23,267 nucleotides of DNA from an uncultured Bacilli bacterium (GTDB lineage: Bacteria > Bacillota_I > Bacilli_A > RFN20 > CAG-826), in contig CAJOQN010000010.1 in NCBI GenBank assembly GCA_905236535.1, positions 1 to 23,267 of the forward strand. Direction: 5' to 3'. The translations under genes were made by a program, and so were the position numbers. This document shows, piece by piece, positions 1-6,856 of the stretch (positions within the stretch are counted from its first letter, which is position 1; each line of letters begins with the position of its first letter). Under the pieces are notes generated by a model. That model was given only the letters and a program-made list of their open reading frames with translations, was not told where the DNA came from and searched no databases.

Positions 1-1
1 C

Positions 2-55
2 CTTAACTCACTTTTACTTGGGATTGTCGCAGTCGGAATAATTTGTACCAAATAA
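2..55 (+). pseudogene. 3' end of an unidentified ORF (partial at window edge)
   Basis: An open frame enters from the left edge and reads LNSLLLGIVAVGIICTK before TAA at 53-55. The composition is hydrophobic, as in a membrane-protein C-terminus. It may be the true end of an upstream gene or chance translation of remnant DNA; 17 residues cannot separate these. No function is assigned. Confidence 0.25.
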
Positions 56-197
56 AAATTAGGGATTGTTGCAGTACGTTAAAGACAAAATAAACCAAAT
101 TAAAAAGGCGTCGAAGAATGAACTGAACCCCATTTAGTTCACAATGGAAAAAGGGCTCATTGCATCAAAATTAGTCTATGGTTCCAAAACATAAATT

Positions 198-220
198 AAA
201 CCACTTTTAAGTGGTTTTTT
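198..220 (+). terminator. Rho-independent terminator
   Basis: Perfect 9-bp stem AAACCACTT / AAGTGGTTT with a TT loop, ending in a run of T to 220. It would end transcription of whatever lies left of the window and insulate tRNA-Arg. Confidence 0.75.
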
Positions 221-308
221 AAATAGTGAAATCTAAGAATATGACCACTAAAAAGATGATTAATTAAGCCAAAAAATTTTAGAAAGTGTTAATAATCTTC
301 ACCTTATC

Positions 309-337
309 TTTAATTACTTTTAGAAAAAAAGTATACT
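309..337 (+). promoter_or_regulatory. Candidate promoter of tRNA-Arg/cls
   Basis: -10 TATACT at 332-337 with a poor -35 (TTTAAT, 309-314) at 17-bp spacing. Predicted initiation falls at about 344, the first base of the tRNA, so the primary transcript would carry tRNA-Arg at its 5' end and cls directly behind it. Confidence 0.45.
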
Positions 338-343
338 TTAAAT

Positions 344-421
344 GCGCCAGTAGCTCAGTTGGATTAGAGTGCAACCCCCCGAAGGTTGAGGTCATGCGTT
401 CAATTCGCATCTGGCGCTCCA
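344..421 (+). tRNA. tRNA-Arg (anticodon CCG), atypical
   Basis: Full cloverleaf. Acceptor GCGCCAG/CTGGCGC, D stem GCTC/GAGT, anticodon stem CAACC/GGTTG, loop CCCCGAA (anticodon CCG, reading CGG), 5-nt variable loop, T stem ATGCG/CGCAT with loop TTCAATT, and encoded CCA. Two positions are unusual: base 33, nearly always U, is C, and the discriminator (73) is T rather than A or G as expected for Arg. The D loop is 10 nt, at the long end. Either it is a functional divergent tRNA or a decaying copy. CGG codons do occur in the window, for example in the ClC-like gene. The cardiolipin synthase start codon lies 5 nt after the CCA. Confidence 0.85.
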
Positions 422-426
422 TTAAT

Positions 427-2022
427 ATGAAAAAATTCTTTCGAAATTTATTCTCAGGCTACTTCTTAATTCTCTTAATTCTTTTATTTGAAGTGGTGGT
501 TTTTATTTTTGTTCAATTCTTCTTAGATGATGTTATCGCTGACATCATTGGAAGCGAAAACATCACTAGCAATAATTTAAGAATAATTATTGGATTAGTA
601 TATCTAGGTCTTAGATTCATTATCTTTATTATTGGAGTCTTCATTTTCTTTAAAATTATTAATGTAGCCGAAGATCCCGAATTTAAGATTCCATGGATTA
701 TTGGAATGCTTCTTTTACCATTCTTCACTTCGATGATTTATCTCATCTTTGGAAATCACGGATTAAGAAAAAGAGATAGAAAGATAATCAATGCGACAAG
801 AGAAGCTTATAATCCTTATTTTTTATTAAATGAAAAAGAGAAGGGAAAGTATGATAAAGACCTAGGCCACGCCGTTGGAACTTTTAACTACATTTCCAAT
901 GTTACCCAACTTGGAATGCATACGAATAATAAAGTTACATATTATAAGTGTGGTGAAGAATTCTTCCCGGCTTTTATCGAAGGATTGAAAGCCGCGAAAG
1001 AGTTTATCTTCCTTGAATTTTTCATTATCACCGATGGCAAAGAATGGAATGAAGTTAAAGACATTCTCATTCAAAAAGCCAAAGAAGGAGTGGAGGTCAA
1101 AATCATTTATGACGATATGGGTTGTAGTGGCACGATTTCTCCAAGAACTCCAAAAATACTTAGGAAATGCGGTATTAAATGCTATAAATTCCATCCATTT
1201 AGACCAATTCTTTCCGGTGTCTATAATAACCGTGATCACCGTAAAATAGTGGTCATTGATCATCAGATGGCTTTTACCGGTGGCATAAATTTAGCGGATG
1301 AATACGCAAATGAGATTGTCCGTTTTGGCTATTGGAAAGATACGATGATTAAAATTGAAGGCGAGGCTATTAATAATCTCATTGTCACTTTCTTACAAAA
1401 TTATAATTTGTGCGAAGGTAAAGTCAGTGATTATGATAAATATTTAAACTACAGATATCATAAATTTAAAGACTCTGGTGTCGTCATGCCCTTTGGCGAT
1501 GGGCCTGGTGGAATTGATAACGCCTTAATTGGTGAACAAACCTATGTAAATATCATCAATTACGCGAAGAAAAGAGTGGATATCTCTACTCCTTATTTAG
1601 TGCCTACATACGCGCTTATCGATGCGATGAGAAACGCCGCCTTAAGAGGAGTGGAAGTCAATTTAATCCTTCCTGGTATTCCTGACAAGAAACTTGTCTA
1701 TATGATGGCTAAAGCCAACTTTAGATATTTATTAGATGCAGGAGTTAATATCTATTTATACACTCCTGGGTTTAATCACATGAAGAGCGCTATTGCGGAT
1801 GGAGAACTTGGTTTTGTTGGGACCATTAATTTTGATTTTAGAAGTTTAGTCCATCATTTTGAATGTGGCGCTGTTTTATATAAATGTGATTGTATGAAAC
1901 AAATAAGTGATGATTTTGAAGAGATGATCAAAGTTTCTAAACCTGTACCAAAGGATTTCAAATTGCGGTTAATTCCTCGTGCGATTTGCAACCTTTTGAA
2001 AATTATTTCGCCATTATTCTAA
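427..2022 (+). CDS. cls: Cardiolipin synthase (phospholipase D superfamily)
   Basis: 531 residues. It should join two phosphatidylglycerol molecules, or a related pair, into cardiolipin at the membrane. Two hydrophobic N-terminal segments (about residues 9-32 and 48-75) are followed by a third near 87-103. Both HKD motifs are present: HRKIVVID followed by GGINLADEY, and HMKSAIAD followed by GTINFDFRS, each fitting HxKxxxxD. Length and order match Firmicute Cls. The frame is open upstream through the tRNA, so the start is set at ATG 427, which begins a typical MKKFF membrane-protein N-terminus. This start is only 5 nt after the tRNA-Arg CCA, and no Shine-Dalgarno site is possible outside the tRNA. 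Maturation of the tRNA 3' end would leave a nearly leaderless mRNA. Function is secure at family level; the exact donor lipid is inferred. Confidence 0.92.
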   Translation: MKKFFRNLFSGYFLILLILLFEVVVFIFVQFFLDDVIADIIGSENITSNNLRIIIGLVYLGLRFIIFIIGVFIFFKIINVAEDPEFKIPWIIGMLLLPFFTSMIYLIFGNHGLRKRDRKIINATREAYNPYFLLNEKEKGKYDKDLGHAVGTFNYISNVTQLGMHTNNKVTYYKCGEEFFPAFIEGLKAAKEFIFLEFFIITDGKEWNEVKDILIQKAKEGVEVKIIYDDMGCSGTISPRTPKILRKCGIKCYKFHPFRPILSGVYNNRDHRKIVVIDHQMAFTGGINLADEYANEIVRFGYWKDTMIKIEGEAINNLIVTFLQNYNLCEGKVSDYDKYLNYRYHKFKDSGVVMPFGDGPGGIDNALIGEQTYVNIINYAKKRVDISTPYLVPTYALIDAMRNAALRGVEVNLILPGIPDKKLVYMMAKANFRYLLDAGVNIYLYTPGFNHMKSAIADGELGFVGTINFDFRSLVHHFECGAVLYKCDCMKQISDDFEEMIKVSKPVPKDFKLRLIPRAICNLLKIISPLF

Positions 2023-2025
2023 TTA

Positions 2026-2054
2026 TTGTTTTATAAAATAAAGTTCTATATAAT
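2026..2054 (+). promoter_or_regulatory. tRNA-Leu promoter
   Basis: TTGTTT (2026-2031), 17-bp spacer, TATAAT (2049-2054). Initiation is predicted about 4 nt before the tRNA. The -35 begins 4 bases after the cls stop codon. Confidence 0.7.
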
Positions 2055-2064
2055 TGATTTCGCT

Positions 2065-2150
2065 GCAGGTGTGGCGTAATGGCAGCCGCGATAGACTCAA
2101 AATCTATTATCCGTGAGGATGTGGGGGTTCAAGTCCCCCCACCTGCACCA
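2065..2150 (+). tRNA. tRNA-Leu (anticodon CAA)
   Basis: 86-nt class II tRNA. Acceptor GCAGGTG/CACCTGC, anticodon stem ATAGA/TCTAT with loop CTCAAAA (anticodon CAA, reading UUG), a long variable arm built on ATCC/GGAT, T stem GGGGG/CCCCC with loop TTCAAGT, discriminator A and encoded CCA. It has its own promoter and terminator, so it is a single-gene unit. Confidence 0.95.
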
Positions 2151-2162
2151 ATGAGATTAGAT

Positions 2163-2192
2163 TAGATGATATTATATATCATCTATTTTTTT
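2163..2192 (+). terminator. Terminator of tRNA-Leu
   Basis: Perfect 10-bp stem TAGATGATAT / ATATCATCTA with a 3-nt loop and seven T residues, 12 bases after the tRNA. Confidence 0.8.
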
Positions 2193-2316
2193 ATCTATTT
2201 ACAAAATAATAATCATCAAGTCATCAATTATGGCTTTGGAAAAGAAATAATATTTGAACATAATCATAAAATCACGTTTTCTCGTGTTTTTATTTTCTTA
2301 AAATAAGAATTGGTAT

Positions 2317-2322
2317 TATAAT
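2317..2322 (+). promoter_or_regulatory. -10 box of glucokinase gene
   Basis: TATAAT 36 bases before the glcK start; no convincing -35 at 16-18 bp. A weak CACG/CGTG hairpin followed by T (2273-2291) lies just upstream. Confidence 0.45.
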
Positions 2323-2358
2323 TATTTATAGATTTACGAAAATAAAGGGGATTATACC

Positions 2359-3306
2359 ATGATCGCTATTGGTATTGATGTTGGCGGAACCTCGATTAAG
2401 GGTTGTGCAGTTAACGAAGAAGGAAAAGCTTTAGATTCCTTTTCTATGCCTTTAAACAAAGGCGATAAAGGTTTAGATATTGTTAATAATCTAATTAAAA
2501 TCACTAAAGAATATTTAGATTTTCACGGATATGATAAATCCAACACTTTAGGTATTGGTATTGGCATTCCAGGCAGCATTGATAGTGAAGCCGGAGTCAT
2601 CGATTATTCTAATAACATTGATTTCCATAACATGGAAATTGTTAAAATGTTCCAAGAAAAAATCGATCTTCCAGTCAAAATCACCAACGATGCGAACGCT
2701 GCTGCCTTAGGCGAAGCTCGCTTTGGCGCTGGTAAAAAATTTAAAAATATTATTGTTTTAACCCTTGGCACTGGCGTTGGTGGCGGAATTATTATCAATG
2801 GAAAATTATACGAAGGCGCAAAAGGTAAAGGTGCCGAACTTGGACATATCATCATTTCTTTAAATGGCAGACCATGTTCTTGTGGACGTCATGGATGTTT
2901 TGAAGCTTACGCTTCAGCCACTGCCTTAGTGAAAGACACGATGAAAGCGATGGAAGAAGATCAAAATTCCATCATGTGGGAAATTAAAAACGAAAACGGA
3001 CAAGTAGATGGAAGAACAGCGTTTGAAGCGGCGAAAAAAGGTGACAAAAAGGCTCTAGAAGTCGTTGATAATTATGTTTCCTATCTTGGAGAAGGAATGC
3101 TCAATTACTTCAATATCTTTAGACCAGATGCTTTAATTCTCTCTGGCGGTATTGCAAACCAAGGCCCATTCTTAATCAACAAACTTGTGAAATATTGTCA
3201 AGACCGCGATTATGGTTATTCTTGCACTCCAAAAGTTGAAATCCTCGTCTCTGAACTGGGATATGACTCTGGAAAGATTGGCGCGGCTTCATTATTCTTC
3301 GAATAA
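2359..3306 (+). CDS. glcK: ROK-family glucokinase
   Basis: 315 residues, the usual length for Firmicute ROK glucokinases. It should phosphorylate glucose with ATP to glucose 6-phosphate in the cytoplasm. Visible features: N-terminal phosphate-binding motif DVGGTSIKG (residues 7-15); the substrate-side segment ITNDANAAALGEARFG; the glycine-rich block LTLGTGVGGGI; and the ROK zinc motif CSCGRHGCFEAY with the preceding GAELGHI, whose Glu and His contact sugar and zinc in characterised members. The start at 2359 is supported by AAAGGGG at 2344-2350, 8 bases upstream. Glucokinase is the best call, but ROK kinases for fructose, mannose or N-acetyl sugars share these motifs. The stop codon directly abuts the stop of the convergent CDF gene. 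Confidence 0.9.
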   Translation: MIAIGIDVGGTSIKGCAVNEEGKALDSFSMPLNKGDKGLDIVNNLIKITKEYLDFHGYDKSNTLGIGIGIPGSIDSEAGVIDYSNNIDFHNMEIVKMFQEKIDLPVKITNDANAAALGEARFGAGKKFKNIIVLTLGTGVGGGIIINGKLYEGAKGKGAELGHIIISLNGRPCSCGRHGCFEAYASATALVKDTMKAMEEDQNSIMWEIKNENGQVDGRTAFEAAKKGDKKALEVVDNYVSYLGEGMLNYFNIFRPDALILSGGIANQGPFLINKLVKYCQDRDYGYSCTPKVEILVSELGYDSGKIGAASLFFE

Positions 3307-4506
3307 TTAACCGATAAAATCGTTATCAAAGTTGATAGATGGGATATATTTCTCATCTATCTTTTTATATTCATTAATGATGTAGTTATAAAGGTCTTCG
3401 CAATCAATTTTTGCTTCATAAGGGACTACAATATCAAATTGGACAATCGTCCCTTTATCCGTGTATTTAAAACGAAAATCATGGAAGGTGAGATGATTGT
3501 TATATGTTTCTAACAATTCTTTTGTCTTTTCTTTAAGAAAATTGATTTCTTTATTATTGGTTTCGATTGGATCAATATGTGTGGTTAAAACCAAACGATA
3601 TTTTATAGAGATTTCCTTTTCAATTTCATCCACTAAATCGTGAGCCTTCATAAAATTATCGTTCGCGTCGATTTCCACATGACATGTCACAAATGTGACA
3701 TTCACTCCATAGGAATGGAAAATAGTGTCATGAACACCGAGGACCCCTTCAAATTTTAAGATATCTTCGGTGATATTTTTGATTAAATCATGGTCTGGAG
3801 AATTGCCAATTAATGGTGAAGAGGTTTCAATGGTTAATCTAATGCCCGTGATTAAAACAAAGATGGAAACCGCAATACCCATCCAGGCATCGATATTCAC
3901 AATTATTCCATTTTTATAAATGATATATTCTACGGTTGTTGCGATTAAAACAGCTGTGGTGGAAATGACATCATTAAAGGAATCTTGACTTGAGGCTTTT
4001 AACAATACTGAATCGATGATTTTTGACATCTTACGGTAGATTAAACCTTGTAACAATTTAAAGAGAATGGAAACCCCTAATATCACAAAGGTCACAATGA
4101 CAAAAACATCATTCGTATAATCACTAATTTCATTATTAATAATACGGCTAATAGAGGTATATCCTAAAACAACCGCGACAATAATAATGATGATAGAAAC
4201 AATTAATCCGGAAATATATTCAATTCTTCCATAGCCGAATGGATGTTTTTTATCAGGCATTTTATTCGATAATTTAAAGCCAATTAAGTTGATAGTGGAA
4301 GTCCCTAGGTCGCTTAAGTTATTCATCGCATCAGAGATGATAGAAATCGAATGCACAAAAATTCCAACGAGAAGTTTAAAAGCAAAGGTCAAAAGATTGA
4401 TGATTAAACCAAGAATTGTCGCTAAAACACCATGTTTTTGACGAACGATTGGATCTTTAACATTAGTATAATCTTTGATGAAAGTTTTCCTTAATAAATT
4501 GAGCAT
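3307..4506 (-). CDS. Cation diffusion facilitator (CDF) metal exporter
   Basis: 399 residues. CDF proteins are homodimeric membrane antiporters that export divalent metals (Zn, Fe, Mn, Co) in exchange for protons. About six membrane segments lie in the first 230 residues. Metal-site segments are in TM2 (SDAMNNLSD, residues 58-66) and TM5 (QDSFNDV), and the conserved HPFGYGR loop is present. A cytoplasmic C-terminal domain of about 160 residues follows, longer than in minimal CDFs and containing the ferredoxin-like segment FDIVVPYEAKIDCEDLYNYI. The substrate cannot be fixed; Asp/Asn-rich sites fit Mn or Fe better than the His-containing Zn sites. There is no SD: an extended -10 (TGATATAAT on the minus strand, 4521-4513) ends 6 nt before ATG, predicting a leaderless mRNA. 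Confidence 0.88.
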   Translation of the reverse strand: MLNLLRKTFIKDYTNVKDPIVRQKHGVLATILGLIINLLTFAFKLLVGIFVHSISIISDAMNNLSDLGTSTINLIGFKLSNKMPDKKHPFGYGRIEYISGLIVSIIIIIVAVVLGYTSISRIINNEISDYTNDVFVIVTFVILGVSILFKLLQGLIYRKMSKIIDSVLLKASSQDSFNDVISTTAVLIATTVEYIIYKNGIIVNIDAWMGIAVSIFVLITGIRLTIETSSPLIGNSPDHDLIKNITEDILKFEGVLGVHDTIFHSYGVNVTFVTCHVEIDANDNFMKAHDLVDEIEKEISIKYRLVLTTHIDPIETNNKEINFLKEKTKELLETYNNHLTFHDFRFKYTDKGTIVQFDIVVPYEAKIDCEDLYNYIINEYKKIDEKYIPSINFDNDFIG

Positions 4507-4512
4507 ATTTTG

Positions 4513-4521
4513 ATTATATCA
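4513..4521 (-). promoter_or_regulatory. Extended -10 promoter of the CDF gene
   Basis: The minus strand reads TGATATAAT, a match to TGnTATAAT. Only 6 nt separate it from the ATG, so initiation is expected at the start codon itself. Confidence 0.55.
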
Positions 4522-4559
4522 TTTCTTAAAAAATTGATATAAAGTTTTACATTTTCTTG

Positions 4560-4565
4560 TATAAT
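4560..4565 (+). promoter_or_regulatory. -10 box of gpmA
   Basis: TATAAT preceded by TTG, 26 bases before the start. TTGATA at 4534-4539 would be 20 bp upstream, too far for a standard -35. Confidence 0.5.
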
Positions 4566-4591
4566 AATTAAGGAATTAAAAGGAGATACGT

Positions 4592-5341
4592 ATGATTAAA
4601 TTAGTTTTAATTCGTCATGGTGAATCCGAATGGAATAAACTTAATCTCTTCACCGGTTGGACCGATGTCGATTTAAGTGAAAAAGGTGTTCAAGAAGCCA
4701 TCAATGGTGGAAAACTTCTTAAAGAAGCCGGTTTCCAATTTGATGTTGTTTTCACCTCAACTTTAAAAAGAGCCATTCACACCGCATGGCATGTTCTTGA
4801 TGGTGTTGATCAAGATTATTTACCAGTTATTAAAGACTATCATCTCAACGAGAGACATTATGGCGCTCTCCAAGGCTTAAACAAAGCTGAAACCGCAGCG
4901 AAATATGGCAGCGAACAAGTTCACCTTTGGAGAAGAAGCTTCGATGTTGCCCCACCAGCCTTAGAAGAAGATGATGAAAGAAATCCAGCCAAACAAAAAA
5001 CTTATGCTGGAGTTAATAAAAACGAACTTCCATTACATGAATCATTAAAAGACACAATCGCTCGTGTTGTCCCTTATTATAACGGAGTTATCGTTCCTGA
5101 ACTCAAACAAGGAAAAAGAGTCTTGATCGCCGCTCACGGCAATTCCCTTAGAGCGCTTGTTAAATATTTAGACAATATCTCTGATGCTGATATTGCTGAT
5201 CTTAACATCCCTACCGGCGTCCCTCTCGTCTATGAATTAGATGATGAACTCAAACCAATTAAATCTTATTACCTTGGCGATGCTGATGCGGTTGCCGCTC
5301 AAATCAATGCCGTTAAAAACCAAGACAGCGTAAAAAAATAA
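4592..5341 (+). CDS. gpmA: 2,3-bisphosphoglycerate-dependent phosphoglycerate mutase
   Basis: 249 residues, full length for dPGM. It interconverts 3- and 2-phosphoglycerate in glycolysis through a phosphohistidine. The N-terminal LIRHGESEWN carries the catalytic His within RHGE. FTGWTDVDLSEKG, TSTLKRAIHT, the ERHYGALQGLNKAE block with the catalytic Glu, the WRRSFDVAPP segment, and the second catalytic His in AAHGNSLRALVKYL all match the family closely. The strong SD AAGGAG (4580-4585) sits 6 nt before ATG 4592. A terminator follows, so it is probably monocistronic. Together with glucokinase it supports a glycolytic lifestyle. The histidine phosphatase superfamily includes other enzymes, but the HYG and WRRS blocks are specific to PGM. 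Confidence 0.97.
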   Translation: MIKLVLIRHGESEWNKLNLFTGWTDVDLSEKGVQEAINGGKLLKEAGFQFDVVFTSTLKRAIHTAWHVLDGVDQDYLPVIKDYHLNERHYGALQGLNKAETAAKYGSEQVHLWRRSFDVAPPALEEDDERNPAKQKTYAGVNKNELPLHESLKDTIARVVPYYNGVIVPELKQGKRVLIAAHGNSLRALVKYLDNISDADIADLNIPTGVPLVYELDDELKPIKSYYLGDADAVAAQINAVKNQDSVKK

Positions 5342-5356
5342 GTAAATATCTAACTT

Positions 5357-5385
5357 AAAAGGAATCTCTAAGAGGTTCCTTTTTT
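5357..5385 (+). terminator. Terminator of gpmA
   Basis: Ten-bp stem AAGGAATCTC / GAGGTTCCTT (one T-G pair) with loop TAA and a T run to 5385, about 20 bases after the stop codon. Confidence 0.85.
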
Positions 5386-5425
5386 GTTTATTATTATTCT
5401 ATAATTATGTTATTCTTATAAAAGT

Positions 5426-6778
5426 ATGAACAAAAAAGAAAAAGCTTTATATATTTTCTTATTAATTGTCGCTCCTATATGTTTAGGAATTTTGTCTTTT
5501 TTGTTCCAATTTACAATTCCATATTGTTTACAATTCACCAATTGGTTGTGGGAAAATGTTCCTCATTACGCTTATTTTCTCATTCTTCTTTTCTTATCTT
5601 TGGTCGAGATTTTTGTCATATGGCTTGACAACCTACATGGTGATATCAACGATATCGAAGATTATTTAAGACATAATCTCCCTTATTCCCCGTTACTAGA
5701 TATTGTCAGCGTCTTTATCTGCGCTTGTATAACTTTTATGATTGGCCTTCCATTAGATGGAGATTTACCAACCATCTTTATGGTCGGCACCTTATTCGTG
5801 GTGATGCTCCATCGTTTCTTTAAACGGTATCAACGCCACACGATGATTCATATGGGAGCTTCTATTGGTTTTGCTCTTGCCTTCCATAATCCTATCGCCG
5901 GGATTGTGCATTATTTTGAAGAATATCGCCATCGGTTTAAATGGAAACCTTTTTTCCTCCTTCTTTTAGAGATTGTTATTGCCTATTCTACTTTAACTGG
6001 ACTTTGCTTTTTAAAAGAATATTTGCTGGAAGGCAAAGTTAATCCATTTGCCTTCTTTTATGAACTTTTTGATGTTGAGCTTTCCTTTGGCAATAATGTC
6101 TCAATTTTCTTTATTTCCTTTGGAATTATTCTTATCATCTGCTGTTTATTATCCTTTGTTCTTAATAAAGCTGTCATCTTTTTTAGAGATTATTTTGATC
6201 CAAAAACCTGGTTATCAGTCATCTTGTGCGTTGTTTTAGCAAGCGCCTTCGCATATTCCTTGAGACGTTTTGATTTTGAACTAGCGATTGGGATGGGAGA
6301 AGAATTATTTGAGGCTAGAGATTTATTATCTTCAGAATTAATCATTTTATTTGCCTTACGCATTGTTTTTATCATCTTTGCATTTAATTTCTTCCATATC
6401 GGAGGAAGAACAGTTCCTTCTTTAATGCTTGGAGCCTTAATCGGTCAAATCTTTGTCGCTATTTGTAATGAATATTTCACTCCTCTTGATCATAGTTTTG
6501 CTAATCTTGTTATCATTTGTAGTGCCTTAATCTATTTAGGAGTGAGCATGAAAGTATATCTCATCGCGGTGAGCCTATCCTTCTCATTTGGCAATCCTCT
6601 CTTTATCCTACCAATCGTGGTAATTGCTCTTCTGATTGCCTTTTTCCCAATGAAATATATTCTACCTTTAGGATTAAATGAAGAAATTGAGGAACACGAT
6701 GAACATTATCACTTTATTTTGTACGCTCTTAATTTTAGAAGACATCCTAAGAAATATTTGAGTATTCACATTATTTAA
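5426..6778 (+). CDS. Divergent ClC-type (chloride channel family) membrane protein
   Basis: 450 residues with about ten hydrophobic segments. The block GASIGFALAFHNPIAG followed by IVHYFEE (residues 144-166) matches the ClC segment where a glycine/alanine-rich helix precedes the conserved Glu-Glu pair, and GGRTVPSLMLGALIGQ (326-341) occupies the place of the GxFxP filter helix. The usual GREGP stretch is replaced by RYQRHTMIHMG (134-144), so the gating glutamate is missing. GSGIP is not visible either, and GxFxP reads GRTVP. Chloride or proton transport by the standard mechanism is therefore doubtful. It may be a transporter with another substrate or a degenerate paralogue. No SD precedes ATG 5426; TATAAT at 5400-5405 predicts a leader of about 14 nt. 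Confidence 0.65.
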   Translation: MNKKEKALYIFLLIVAPICLGILSFLFQFTIPYCLQFTNWLWENVPHYAYFLILLFLSLVEIFVIWLDNLHGDINDIEDYLRHNLPYSPLLDIVSVFICACITFMIGLPLDGDLPTIFMVGTLFVVMLHRFFKRYQRHTMIHMGASIGFALAFHNPIAGIVHYFEEYRHRFKWKPFFLLLLEIVIAYSTLTGLCFLKEYLLEGKVNPFAFFYELFDVELSFGNNVSIFFISFGIILIICCLLSFVLNKAVIFFRDYFDPKTWLSVILCVVLASAFAYSLRRFDFELAIGMGEELFEARDLLSSELIILFALRIVFIIFAFNFFHIGGRTVPSLMLGALIGQIFVAICNEYFTPLDHSFANLVIICSALIYLGVSMKVYLIAVSLSFSFGNPLFILPIVVIALLIAFFPMKYILPLGLNEEIEEHDEHYHFILYALNFRRHPKKYLSIHII

Positions 6779-6809
6779 TTATCTATAATCTCTCTTTTCA
6801 AAATATAAT

Positions 6810-6838
6810 TTGAAAACGATTCGTATATTATCTAAAAT
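6810..6838 (+). promoter_or_regulatory. fakA promoter
   Basis: TTGAAA (6810-6815), 17-bp spacer, TAAAAT (6833-6838): five of six consensus bases in each box. Initiation at about 6845 leaves roughly 12 nt before ATG 6857, with no SD. Confidence 0.55.
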
Positions 6839-6856
6839 ATTACCTTGGTTATTAAA

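Larger units (their letters stand above)
1..343. other. Intergenic / possible mobile-element remnant
   Basis: There is no intact gene here. Two near-identical 14-mers, GGGATTGTCGCAGT (20-33) and GGGATTGTTGCAGT (62-75), lie 42 bases apart. The stretch around 119-143 (TGAACTGAACCCCATTTAG and following bases) loosely resembles terminal inverted repeats of IS3/IS150-type elements, but no transposase is readable in any frame. A terminator follows at 198-220, and the -10 box of tRNA-Arg is at 332-337. The element assignment is a weak inference. Confidence 0.3.

Noticed and set aside
286..426. Upstream extension of the cardiolipin synthase frame
   Set aside because: It runs through the tRNA-Arg gene and encodes no family-like sequence; ATG 427 gives the normal Cls N-terminus.
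862..1263. Minus-strand ORF of 133 codons inside cls
   Set aside because: Shadow of the coding strand, without SD or recognisable protein features.
6845..6856. TTG start for fakA
   Set aside because: It has no SD and adds four residues only; ATG 6857 fits the family N-terminus. It cannot be fully excluded because it coincides with the predicted transcription start.
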